DNA of 6,300 nt from Planctomycetota bacterium (GTDB taxonomy: Bacteria; Planctomycetota; Brocadiia; SM23-32), in contig JAUVVP010000124.1 of the NCBI GenBank assembly GCA_030604585.1, forward strand, positions 1 to 6,300, written 5' to 3'. The notes beneath the pieces were generated by a model that worked only from the letters and a program-made list of their open reading frames with translations, was not told where the DNA came from and searched no databases. Position 1 is the first letter of the stretch. Every line of letters starts with the position of its first letter. Positions 1 through 5,798 of the stretch are shown one piece after another. The position numbers were made by a program, and so were the translations under genes.

Positions 1-266
1 CAGAGCGGCAGCAGATCGCGGTCCGAGAAGACGAACAACACCCCGAGTATCAGCGCCTTGTCCACCAGGGGGTCCATCAGCGTCCCGAAAGCGCTCACGG
101 CACCGGACCTTCGGGCCAGGTAGCCGTCCAGCCAGTCCGTGACGGCAGCCAAAGTGAAGAGGCCGGCGGCCGCTGCCAGGCCCCGCGTACCGGTGCTGTA
201 AGAGAGCCAGATGACGAACGGCACACACACAAGGCGCAGGGAGGTGATGATGTTCGGTACGGTCAA
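1..266 (-). CDS. pgsA: Phosphatidylglycerophosphate synthase, N-terminal 88 residues (3' end beyond left edge)
   Basis: This is an integral membrane CDP-alcohol phosphotransferase that joins CDP-diacylglycerol to glycerol-3-phosphate, the committed step to phosphatidylglycerol. The visible part shows the complete family signature: D44, D47-G48, A51-R52, then eight residues to G61, then D65 and D69. These residues bind the two metal ions and the CDP moiety. The N-terminus (TVPNIITSLRL) matches the usual PgsA opening and leads into a hydrophobic segment at about residues 11-23. The start is TTG at 264-266. It is preceded by GGAGG with a 7-base spacing, and an in-frame TGA at 285-287 rules out a much longer N-terminus. 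It is the last visible gene of the minus-strand block, 128 bases after the CvpA-like gene. A related CDP-alcohol transferase with another acceptor (for example cardiolipin or phosphatidylserine synthase) is possible, but the N-terminus favours PgsA. The gene continues past the left edge, so the remaining membrane segments cannot be checked. Confidence 0.92.
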   Translation of the reverse strand, partial: MTVPNIITSLRLVCVPFVIWLSYSTGTRGLAAAAGLFTLAAVTDWLDGYLARRSGAVSAFGTLMDPLVDKALILGVLFVFSDRDLLPL

Positions 267-394
267 CAGAGCCCCTCCGGGACCTCACCGATGGGCGAGC
301 AAGGAGCACGCGACTCCTGAAGTGGGATGGTCAGCACGGGCACGGCATGGCCCGCAACCCCCGTCGAGGCAGGGCAACCGACTCGGCGGACCGG
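267..394 (-). other. 128-base spacer between the CvpA-like gene and pgsA
   Basis: This is the widest gap inside the presumed operon. It holds the strong GGAGG ribosome-binding site of pgsA (272-280) and a small inverted repeat, AGGAG at 302-306 with CTCCT at 314-318 around a 7-base loop. It also contains a six-codon reading frame at 331-348 (MPCPC, minus strand). I see no sigma-70-like promoter and no U-tract terminator, so read-through from the upstream gene is the simplest reading. The hairpin could modulate pgsA expression, but it is short. Confidence 0.4.
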
Positions 395-1093
395 TTAGCC
401 CTCCGGGGCGCCCAGCAGCGGCTGGAGGTCTGACGGATTGACGGCGGCATGGTTGTGGTAGTTCCACAGCCATCCGCGGTCCCAGCGCTCGTTCTTGTTT
501 CTGTCAATGAAACCATCCCCCGGGTCGGCCCGCCGGTTCTTGTTGTGATCGACGTCGATCGGCTCGTCGTCCAGCAGGAAGACGCGTCCGCCGCCCATGC
601 GCCGCTCGGCGAAGTTGTAGACGCGCAGCATGTGGCTGCCGGAGTCGAGCAACCCTCCTTTGACCTGCATGCGACCCAGGTCGCCGGGCATGTATTTGAC
701 GAACGGGAACAAGGACCACAGTATCAGCACCGTCCCCGTCATGACCACGGCGTTCAGGACGCCCAGGCCCGGTCCGACGATCCGGTCCACCAGTTGAGGG
801 CACTCTATCGAAGGAACCGTGAAGCGCACTTTGAGCAGGCGAGCCAGCACGAACACGCCGCCGAACATCCCGGCGAAGGAGAGGGCCACGAAGTAGTCAT
901 AGGCCGGGTAAGTGTCGGAGATCAACGACTCCAGCAGGCGCGCCAGCGGCTGGCAGAATGTCATGGCACAGAAGAACGCCAACAGGTTCCGCAGCAGGGC
1001 GTAGGTCGAGAAGAAGGCCCCGTCTCTGAAGCCGGCGATTGCCATCAACACCAACAGCACCAGAACGACCAGTGTAGCGATGACGCTGAGCAT
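395..1093 (-). CDS. CvpA-family four-helix membrane protein with Asp/Asn-rich C-terminal tail
   Basis: This is a 232-residue inner-membrane protein of the CvpA (colicin V production) type. The family's exact activity is unsettled; members have been linked to colicin V export and envelope stress tolerance. The first helix (about 4-21) is followed by the family's G-x-R-x-G turn (G21, R23, G25). More hydrophobic segments lie at about 28-48, 66-87 and 108-131. After the fourth helix comes a soluble tail of about 100 residues, longer than in typical CvpA proteins of roughly 160-180 residues. The tail has two similar Asp/Asn clusters (D182, N184, N186 and D197, N199, N201) resembling calcium-binding EF-hand or dockerin loops. 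The ATG at 1091-1093 has AAGGA spaced six bases upstream. The gene begins 17 bases after the GspE-like stop, so co-transcription is likely. The family call rests on topology and the G-x-R-x-G turn only, and the tail function is inference. Confidence 0.75.
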   Translation of the reverse strand: MLSVIATLVVLVLLVLMAIAGFRDGAFFSTYALLRNLLAFFCAMTFCQPLARLLESLISDTYPAYDYFVALSFAGMFGGVFVLARLLKVRFTVPSIECPQLVDRIVGPGLGVLNAVVMTGTVLILWSLFPFVKYMPGDLGRMQVKGGLLDSGSHMLRVYNFAERRMGGGRVFLLDDEPIDVDHNKNRRADPGDGFIDRNKNERWDRGWLWNYHNHAAVNPSDLQPLLGAPEG

Positions 1094-1110
1094 TGGGTTC
1101 CTTTCGCGCC

Positions 1111-2892
1111 TTAGCGCCCTTTGAGCACGCGCCTGACCTCGTCCAGCGTGGTGATGCCCGCCGTGACCTTGCTGATGCCGTCCTGATACATGGTCCGGAA
1201 GGCCGCCTTGCCGGCCCCCTGGCTGATGTTCGCTACCGCGACCTCGGCCTTCTGGAGCGCTTCCTTGACCGGTTCGGTCAGTATGAGCATGCCGAAGATG
1301 CCGGTACGCCCGTGGTAGCCCGAGTTAAGGCATGACTCGCAGCCCACGGGCTTGTACCAGACGCCAGGACTGTTCGGGTCTATGTTGAGCTTTCTGAGCA
1401 GGGCGGGATTGGGCTCGACTTGTTCACGGCAGGCGGTGCAGATCTTGCGCAGGAGCCGCTGGACGATCACGCACGTGACCCCTCGACCGATAAGATCGGC
1501 CGTGCCGGCCAGCTTCTTCAGGTGCAGCAGTGCCTCCGGGGCGTCGGTCGCCCTCAGTCCGGCCAGCAGCAGTCCCTCGTCGGCTCCGAACTCCAGGCCG
1601 CTGCGGGCCTGCTCGGGTCCCTCGACATCGCCCAGCATTATGGCATGGGGCCCTTCCCGGAGGACCTCTTGGAAGACCTGTGCGAAGGGCCGATCATCGC
1701 CGAAGCTCCAGTACCTGGCGTGCTCCACCTCATGAGTCGGGCCCTTGTGAAGGATCGCCAAGTCCGTCGTGAAGACGTCCAGAGCCCCGGCAACCGCATA
1801 GAGCGTAGTGGTCTTGCCGGAGCCCGGCGGCCCGCAGATGAGCAACGCTCCCGTGGTCTGGTCCAGGGCGGCCTTGATGCGCTTGATGATTGCCTCGTGC
1901 ATGCCGAGCGCCTCCAGGCCGGAGCGATGCAAGTCGTCGGTCCAGTCGGGCAAGCTCAGCAACAGCACGGGCTTCCCTTCAGCAGAGGATACCTGCGCTC
2001 CTATCGTCACCTGGCCGAGTCCCGGCAGCTCGACGTAGATGTCCCCCGATCCCTGTCGCACCCGCCCGTCCCTGGAAAGCCCCACCAACTGGGACGCGCA
2101 GGCCAGCACCCGGCCGCCGAGTTCCTCTGTAAACGCCTCGACGTTGTGCAGAACGCCGTCCAGCAAGTACTGGGCGATGTACTGTTCGCCGGCGGGCTGG
2201 AACCGCACCTTGCGCGCCCTGGCGGCGCCGGCCCGCATGATGGCATCCATCAGGACGTCGGCGGCCTCCGACAGCGACGGCTGCTGGGCAGCGACGTCGT
2301 CCAGCAACCGGCCGTCCTGACTGGTCAGGCTCACCGACGGCCGCGAGCGCCGCATCCGGGGAGTCAGCGTAGCAAGCTTCTTCAGCACCGGTATCTTGCC
2401 GAACAGCGCAAGCCGGTGGTCAACCCCGAGGAACTTGTGCCTCTCCGGCGCCACGCGGTTCCTCACGACAATGTAGAAAGTGAAGACGACCAGGACGAGG
2501 AACACCAACAGGAAGGCAAATCCGGCGTGCACCAGGAGTGTGAACAGGAGGCCCACACCTCCGGCGCCGAGCATCAATACGCCGTATTTCGGGAAGTCCA
2601 GCCCCAGTCCTTTGGCATCATCGCTTACCCAGGAGGTAAGGTACAGCCACAGGGTAACCGCGACCATCACCAGAGCCAGCCACAGCGGGTTGATGTAGAA
2701 CGTGCCCATGGAGGATGTCGGCTGCTCTTGCGCCGGCGCGGCCTTCTCCAGGGCCGCCGGTGCGGCGTTCGGGGGCGCCTCGCCCGGAGCTTGAGCCAAG
2801 GTCACGCCGCCGACTGCCGCCAGCAGGAGCATGGTGGCGGCCAGAACGGTTGCCCTGCGCCTACCTGCACCACCGGAAAGGTTCGAGATCAT
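1111..2892 (-). CDS. Membrane-anchored GspE/PilB-like ATPase with degenerate catalytic motifs
   Basis: This 593-residue protein belongs to the type II secretion/type IV pilus ATPase superfamily but has an unusual build. Residues 11-34 look like a signal peptide (RRR, hydrophobic core, AQA). A Pro/Ala-rich linker follows, then membrane segments at about 69-86, 104-121 and 125-143, then basic residues that fit a cytoplasmic remainder. An N2-like domain (about 205-340) precedes the ATPase core. Walker A is intact (GPPGSGKT, 354-361). The zinc-ribbon cysteines of GspE/PilB are present (C485, C488, C518, C521). However, the Asp box glutamate and aspartate are replaced by K383-G384, the Walker B region reads GDVEG (421-425) instead of GEIRD, and both His-box histidines are missing (G440, R447). 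It may bind ATP but hydrolyse it poorly. It starts with ATG 21 bases after the pilT stop, with only a weak ribosome-binding site. Family membership is clear; loss of activity and the topology are inferred. Confidence 0.85.
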   Translation of the reverse strand: MISNLSGGAGRRRATVLAATMLLLAAVGGVTLAQAPGEAPPNAAPAALEKAAPAQEQPTSSMGTFYINPLWLALVMVAVTLWLYLTSWVSDDAKGLGLDFPKYGVLMLGAGGVGLLFTLLVHAGFAFLLVFLVLVVFTFYIVVRNRVAPERHKFLGVDHRLALFGKIPVLKKLATLTPRMRRSRPSVSLTSQDGRLLDDVAAQQPSLSEAADVLMDAIMRAGAARARKVRFQPAGEQYIAQYLLDGVLHNVEAFTEELGGRVLACASQLVGLSRDGRVRQGSGDIYVELPGLGQVTIGAQVSSAEGKPVLLLSLPDWTDDLHRSGLEALGMHEAIIKRIKAALDQTTGALLICGPPGSGKTTTLYAVAGALDVFTTDLAILHKGPTHEVEHARYWSFGDDRPFAQVFQEVLREGPHAIMLGDVEGPEQARSGLEFGADEGLLLAGLRATDAPEALLHLKKLAGTADLIGRGVTCVIVQRLLRKICTACREQVEPNPALLRKLNIDPNSPGVWYKPVGCESCLNSGYHGRTGIFGMLILTEPVKEALQKAEVAVANISQGAGKAAFRTMYQDGISKVTAGITTLDEVRRVLKGR

Positions 2893-2913
2893 GCCTGGGC
2901 GTCCGTCCGCTTC

Positions 2914-4017
2914 TCATCCAAGGGAACGCTGGGCGATGTCAATCCCCTTGAGGGCCATCTCAAGGGCATCCTTATTGGGAGCAAACTCGAGCGCCACCTT
3001 CTTCTCCACGAAGCCATTCCTTATCATCTGGACGAAGGAGTCCGTCCAGGTCTGCATGCCTTCCTCCCTGCCGACGGCGATAAGGTCGCCAATGCGGGCA
3101 TCCTTCCCCTCTTCAATGGCCTTGCGGATTGACGGCGTGGTGAACATCAGTTCGACGACCGGCACGACCGCAACGTCCTGGCGGAAGGAGGGGACCAGCT
3201 TCTGGCAGATGATGCTCTTCAAGTTGAAGCTGAGGCTCTGGCGTCTCAGGCTGTGCTTGTCCGGGGAGAACAGGTCCAGAATGCGCCCGATCGTGCCGGC
3301 GGCGCTGGAGGTATGCAGGGTGCCGAAGACCAGGTGCCCGGTCTCGGCGGCGACCAGCCCGGCCTGGAAGGTGTCCTCGTCGCGCAGCTCGCCGACCATG
3401 ATGACGTCGGGGTCCTCGCGAACGGCCGCCCGCAAGGCGTCTGCCCAATCCTGGCAGTCCAGGTGCAGCTCGCGCTGGTTGACGATGCTGCGGGCGTCCT
3501 TGTGGAGGTATTCGATCGGGTCTTCAATGGTCAGTATGTGGTAGCGGTACTTCCGGTTGACCATGTCCACCAGGCTGGCCAGCGTGGTGGACTTGCCACA
3601 GCCCGTAATGCCGCAGACAAGCACCAGGCCCTGTTTGATGTCCACGATGCGCGCCAGCTCGGGCGGCAGATGGAGTTCTTCCAGAGTGGGGATCTGCTCG
3701 TTCACCAGGCGGGCGGCGAGGCTGATCACGCCCCTTTGCAGGAAGACGTTGACCCGAACGCGGCCCCGTGAGAAGTCGTGCCCGATGTCCAGGCTTCCCT
3801 TCTGGTGGAGTTCCGCCATCCGCTCTTTGCCGAGCCACTCTTCGACCAGCGAGTACACTTGCTTCTCGGTCAAGGGCTCCACCTTGGCGCGATGCAGCTC
3901 GCCGGCAAGGCGATAGATGGGCGAATTGCCCACTTTCAAGTGGAGATCGCTGGCGCCCAGGTCGGGCATCTGGTTGAAAAGCACGTCCAGCTTGATTGCT
4001 CTTGGGGCGTCGCTCAT
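2914..4017 (-). CDS. pilT: PilT-type twitching/retraction ATPase
   Basis: This is a 367-residue hexameric cytoplasmic ATPase of the PilT family, which drives type IV pilus retraction. All catalytic motifs are present. Walker A is GITGCGKST (136-144), with cysteine at position 140 where serine is usual. The Asp box is TIEDPIE (163-169). Walker B is DPDVIMVGELRD (202-213), with catalytic E210. The His box runs from TGH (226-228) to H235. The N-terminal domain begins with the typical ASDLHLKVG (22-30). The C-terminal AIRNLIRE motif of PilT is only partly kept as SIRKAIEE (296-303). Length matches the family (about 340-370). The ATG at 4015-4017 follows a modest GGGGA ribosome-binding site. It lies 57 bases after dapA and 21 before the GspE-like gene, within one transcription unit. 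No pilin, PilC or PilM-Q gene is visible, so a role in pili is not shown here. A PilU-like or other PilT paralogue is the alternative. Confidence 0.93.
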   Translation of the reverse strand: MSDAPRAIKLDVLFNQMPDLGASDLHLKVGNSPIYRLAGELHRAKVEPLTEKQVYSLVEEWLGKERMAELHQKGSLDIGHDFSRGRVRVNVFLQRGVISLAARLVNEQIPTLEELHLPPELARIVDIKQGLVLVCGITGCGKSTTLASLVDMVNRKYRYHILTIEDPIEYLHKDARSIVNQRELHLDCQDWADALRAAVREDPDVIMVGELRDEDTFQAGLVAAETGHLVFGTLHTSSAAGTIGRILDLFSPDKHSLRRQSLSFNLKSIICQKLVPSFRQDVAVVPVVELMFTTPSIRKAIEEGKDARIGDLIAVGREEGMQTWTDSFVQMIRNGFVEKKVALEFAPNKDALEMALKGIDIAQRSLG

Positions 4018-4074
4018 AATCGGTTCCCCGTCACGTTGCGGCGAAACTCCAATCCCCGCGGCCCTCGGCGGCGG

Positions 4075-5124
4075 TCATTCGTCGTAGCAGAGCCCGCGGC
4101 GGAACGCCGGGTCAGACAGGCGCTCCTCGATGTCAACGTCGAAGGCCTTGCCCAGGGGCTCCAGGATGTCTGGCGCGTTGGTCCACACCTTCTGAGCGGC
4201 ACTGACGACGGTCTCCAGGCCGGCCCGCGTCATCTTGCCCAGGGGCCGGCGCACGGGGCCCACCGGCATGCCGAGCAGCAGCATCAGCGTCTTGACAGGC
4301 AGCGGGTTGCGGGCCTTGCACAGGCGTTCCCCGTAAGGGCTGCCTTCCCGCGTCTTGACGGTGACGATGTCGAACAGCGGCCTTAGCGCCCCGGCAAGCC
4401 GTTGGGCTTCCTCATCCTTGCCCTCAAGAACGGCCTGGGTCATCCGCTGCACGGCTGCTGGTGCAACGTTCGAGACCACACTGACGACGCCCGACGCACC
4501 GACGGCCTTGTCGGTCATCATGGCGAGGGTCAGGTTGTCGTCTCCGCTGAGTATGTCGAAATCGGCCCCGCACAGCTTGCGGGTCCGCCGCATGTTGTCC
4601 AGGTCGGCACTGGCCTCCTTGACGGTCCTGACGTTGGGGAATTCGCTGTGCAGGATGGCCAGGTCCTCCGGCAGCAGTTGCGTGCCCGTGCGGCCCGGGA
4701 TGACGTAGGGTATCACCTGGACGTCGGGGAAGGCGCGGGCAACCGGCGCCATGTACTCCTTGCGAATCTCGATGGAACTCGGCCCGTTGTAGTAGGGCTC
4801 CACCAGCAGGATGGCCTCGATGCCGTGCTCGACAACGTGGTGCGTGCTGGCCAGGCACTCCCGGGTGCTGTTCGAGCCGGTGCCCGCGATCACCACGCAC
4901 CGGCCGGACGCGAACTCCGCCGTCTTGACAATGACCTCGGAGTGTTCCTCCCAGTTGAGCGTAGGGCTCTCGCCGGTGGTTCCCACCGCCAGGATGCCGC
5001 TGACGCCGCCGGCTATCTGGAACTCGACCAGTCGCTGAAGGCTCGCATAGTCAACGGTCCGCCCTTCGTCGTCCGCCATGGGCGTGACCAGCGCCGTGTA
5101 GCAGTGTCTGAACCGATGACTCAC
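4075..5124 (-). CDS. dapA: 4-hydroxy-tetrahydrodipicolinate synthase (DapA), long form
   Basis: This is a cytoplasmic class I aldolase that condenses pyruvate with aspartate semialdehyde, the first committed step to diaminopimelate and lysine. Key residues line up with E. coli DapA: T49-T50 in GTTGESPTL, Y112 in PYYN, Y140 and R145 in the YVIPGRTG segment, and Schiff-base K169 in TVKEAS. The arginine favours DapA over N-acetylneuraminate lyase. At 349 residues it is longer than the usual roughly 292. By eye, the excess is an insertion of about 11-16 residues before the NPLPVK motif (273-278) and a tail of about 32 residues ending in CYDE. The start is GTG at 5122-5124, with GGAGAGG about six bases upstream; the first residues match the usual N-terminus. 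It is the first gene after a strong promoter and probably heads the operon with pilT. The function of the extra parts is unknown. Confidence 0.92.
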   Translation of the reverse strand: MSHRFRHCYTALVTPMADDEGRTVDYASLQRLVEFQIAGGVSGILAVGTTGESPTLNWEEHSEVIVKTAEFASGRCVVIAGTGSNSTRECLASTHHVVEHGIEAILLVEPYYNGPSSIEIRKEYMAPVARAFPDVQVIPYVIPGRTGTQLLPEDLAILHSEFPNVRTVKEASADLDNMRRTRKLCGADFDILSGDDNLTLAMMTDKAVGASGVVSVVSNVAPAAVQRMTQAVLEGKDEEAQRLAGALRPLFDIVTVKTREGSPYGERLCKARNPLPVKTLMLLLGMPVGPVRRPLGKMTRAGLETVVSAAQKVWTNAPDILEPLGKAFDVDIEERLSDPAFRRGLCYDE

Positions 5125-5190
5125 GACGGCCTCTCCGACCTGGACTCAGCCGCAGCAGAAGGGCACAACTCTGTTGCACGCTGCGCCCGT
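5125..5190 (-). promoter_or_regulatory. dapA leader with nested hairpin
   Basis: The predicted transcript start near 5184 lies at the foot of a possible stem: CGCAGC on the transcript (5185-5180) pairs with GCTGCG (5156-5151). Inside the loop, CAAC (5176-5173) pairs with GTTG (5169-5166) around AGA. The ribosome-binding site GGAGAGG follows, just before the GTG start. The leader is only about 60 nucleotides, too short for a lysine riboswitch, and I do not recognise any of that riboswitch's elements. The structure may stabilise the 5' end or tune translation. This is inferred from pairing by eye only. Confidence 0.35.
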
Positions 5191-5219
5191 ATTATTGAGC
5201 AGGCACTGCGCGAAGTCAA
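5191..5219 (-). promoter_or_regulatory. Sigma-70-type promoter for the dapA operon
   Basis: On the minus strand, TTGACT (5219-5214) and AATAAT (5196-5191) are separated by exactly 17 bases. Each box matches the housekeeping consensus at five of six positions. Transcription would begin near 5184, about 60 bases ahead of the dapA GTG. The A/T-rich -10 box stands out in an otherwise very GC-rich gap. It is the only good promoter seen between rpsR and the left edge, so it probably drives dapA, pilT, the GspE-like gene, the CvpA-like gene and perhaps pgsA. Confidence 0.68.
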
Positions 5220-5274
5220 AGGGAAACGGACCGACCGGCAGGGGACCAGATGCGCCCGGGAGGGCTCGTGCGAG

Positions 5275-5302
5275 GGGGATCGGGGCGCGAGGGCCGATCT
5301 CC
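5275..5302 (-). terminator. GC hairpin without U-tract downstream of rpsR
   Basis: A perfect six-base inverted repeat, GATCGG (5278-5283) and CCGATC (5294-5299), encloses a 10-base loop and can extend by two G-C pairs past one mismatch. It lies about 70 bases after the rpsR stop and about 55 bases before the dapA -35 box. No run of T follows, so it is not a classical intrinsic terminator. It may be an attenuator, a pause site or a 3'-end stabiliser. Confidence 0.3.
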
Positions 5303-5341
5303 ATCTGCGCAGCGCGAACAGGGCCTACGGCGTTCCTCTGC

Positions 5342-5358
5342 GGGGCGGGAAGGGGGGG
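5342..5358 (+). other. G-quadruplex motif (plus strand) / C-rich tract on the rpsR transcript
   Basis: Runs of 4, 3 and 7 guanines (5342-5345, 5347-5349, 5352-5358) are separated by C and AA. This fits the G3+N1-7 pattern for four tracts, because the G7 run can supply two. The motif is on the template strand, 11 bases beyond the rpsR stop. On the transcript the same place is a C-rich, G-poor stretch, the composition expected of a Rho loading site. Either property could end rpsR transcription. The motif is seen directly; the function is inferred. Confidence 0.4.
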
Positions 5359-5368
5359 ACAGCATCCG

Positions 5369-5596
5369 TTACAGGTAGGGAAGCAGCGCCAGGAAACGCG
5401 CCCTCTTGACCGCGTGCTTCACCATACGTTGATGGCGCGAGCAGTTGCCGGACCGTTTCTTGCTGAAGAGCGCCGCCTCACTCGACAGCAGCCTCTGGAG
5501 GCTCTGGAGATCCTTGTAGTCAATGACCTTCACTTTGTCGCGGCAGAAGCGGCAGCGCTCTCCTATGCGCCTTCTTTTTCGCTTGCGTTTCGCCAC
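5369..5596 (-). CDS. rpsR: 30S ribosomal protein bS18
   Basis: This 75-residue protein matches bS18 along its whole length. bS18 binds 16S rRNA together with bS6 on the platform of the small subunit. The basic N-terminus (KRKRKRRR, 3-10) is followed by CRFC (15-18), IDYKD (25-29), the SGNCSRHQR segment (49-57) and the C-terminal KRARFLALLPYL (64-75). C15, C18, C52 and H55 form the potential zinc site found in the cysteine-containing version of bS18. The start is GTG at 5594-5596; it gives a normal-length N-terminus. The ribosome-binding site is weak: the nearest GGAG lies 13 bases upstream. rpsR normally sits with rpsF, ssb and rplI; here its neighbours are a regulator gene and dapA, and it has its own promoter. 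Planctomycete bS18 sequences that I recall share the CRFC/DYKD/SRKRSGNC pattern. Confidence 0.95.
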   Translation of the reverse strand: MAKRKRKRRRIGERCRFCRDKVKVIDYKDLQSLQRLLSSEAALFSKKRSGNCSRHQRMVKHAVKRARFLALLPYL

Positions 5597-5644
5597 CGGG
5601 GATCGGACTCCGCGTTGTCGTATTGGTCGTGCAACAACCGCACC

Positions 5645-5666
5645 CGGGCAGGTCGCCCGAACGGGC
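5645..5666 (-). repeat. Overlapping inverted repeats at the rpsR transcription start
   Basis: On the plus strand, CGGGC (5645-5649), GCCCG (5655-5659) and CGGGC (5662-5666) lie in a row. The middle element can pair with either neighbour. The right-hand pair (loop AA) directly follows the -10 box and spans the likely start point near 5661, like an operator. The left-hand pair (loop AGGTC) would form a hairpin at the very 5' end of the transcript. The repeats are seen directly. The role, including any feedback by the ribosomal protein, is speculation. Confidence 0.35.
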
Positions 5667-5667
5667 C

Positions 5668-5696
5668 ATACTAACGGTTGGTCCTGCCGCTGTCAA
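5668..5696 (-). promoter_or_regulatory. Sigma-70-type promoter for rpsR
   Basis: On the minus strand, a perfect TTGACA (5696-5691) and TAGTAT (5673-5668, four of six matches including the key T-A and final A-T positions) are separated by exactly 17 bases. The start point would be near 5661, giving a leader of about 65 nucleotides before the rpsR GTG. A strong housekeeping promoter suits a ribosomal protein gene and indicates that rpsR does not depend on the upstream regulator gene. Confidence 0.7.
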
Positions 5697-5766
5697 TTGC
5701 AAGCAGGCCGCACAAACGGGGTTCAGAGGTGGTTCGGGGCGTGACGGACCGCCCGGGGGCGAAGCA

Positions 5767-5798
5767 GGGGGAGTCCCCCGAACTGCTGAGCGCCTCAG
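5767..5798 (-). terminator. Tandem GC hairpins at the end of the sigma-54 regulator gene
   Basis: Two short perfect stem-loops follow each other. CTGAG/CTCAG (5786-5790 and 5794-5798, 3-base loop) overlaps the regulator's stop codon. GGGGG/CCCCC (5767-5771 and 5775-5779, 3-base loop) lies 15 bases downstream. There is no T-run after either, so this is at best an atypical intrinsic terminator. The position right after the stop and before the rpsR promoter supports a role in transcript ending. Confidence 0.35.

Noticed and set aside
331..348. Six-codon open frame (MPCPC) between the CvpA-like gene and pgsA
   Set aside because: Too short, with no convincing ribosome-binding site and no sign of attenuator-type codon repeats.
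449..1114. A 221-codon plus-strand open frame opposite the CvpA-like gene
   Set aside because: It is rich in Gln, His and Glu with no hydrophobic core; the minus-strand frame has clear membrane helices and a good ribosome-binding site.
1420..3132. A 570-codon open frame on the plus strand opposite the GspE-like gene
   Set aside because: It is an antisense shadow of a GC-rich gene: Arg/Gly/Gln-rich, without recognisable domains, and running across the boundary between two real minus-strand genes.
5125..5190. Lysine riboswitch ahead of dapA
   Set aside because: The leader is about 60 nucleotides, far below the roughly 170 needed, and none of the known core elements are visible.
5247..5307. 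CAGATG/CATCTG inverted repeat spanning 61 bases
   Set aside because: Only six bases pair, with a loop of 49 bases and no extension; expected by chance.
4402..5409. A 335-codon plus-strand open frame opposite dapA and across the dapA-rpsR gap
   Set aside because: The opposite strand has full DapA motifs and a promoter; the plus-strand product has no family resemblance and reads through intergenic DNA.
5697..5712. Possible sigma-54 promoter (GC at -12) upstream of rpsR
   Set aside because: The -24 GG element is missing; the same stretch has a much better sigma-70 promoter directly downstream.
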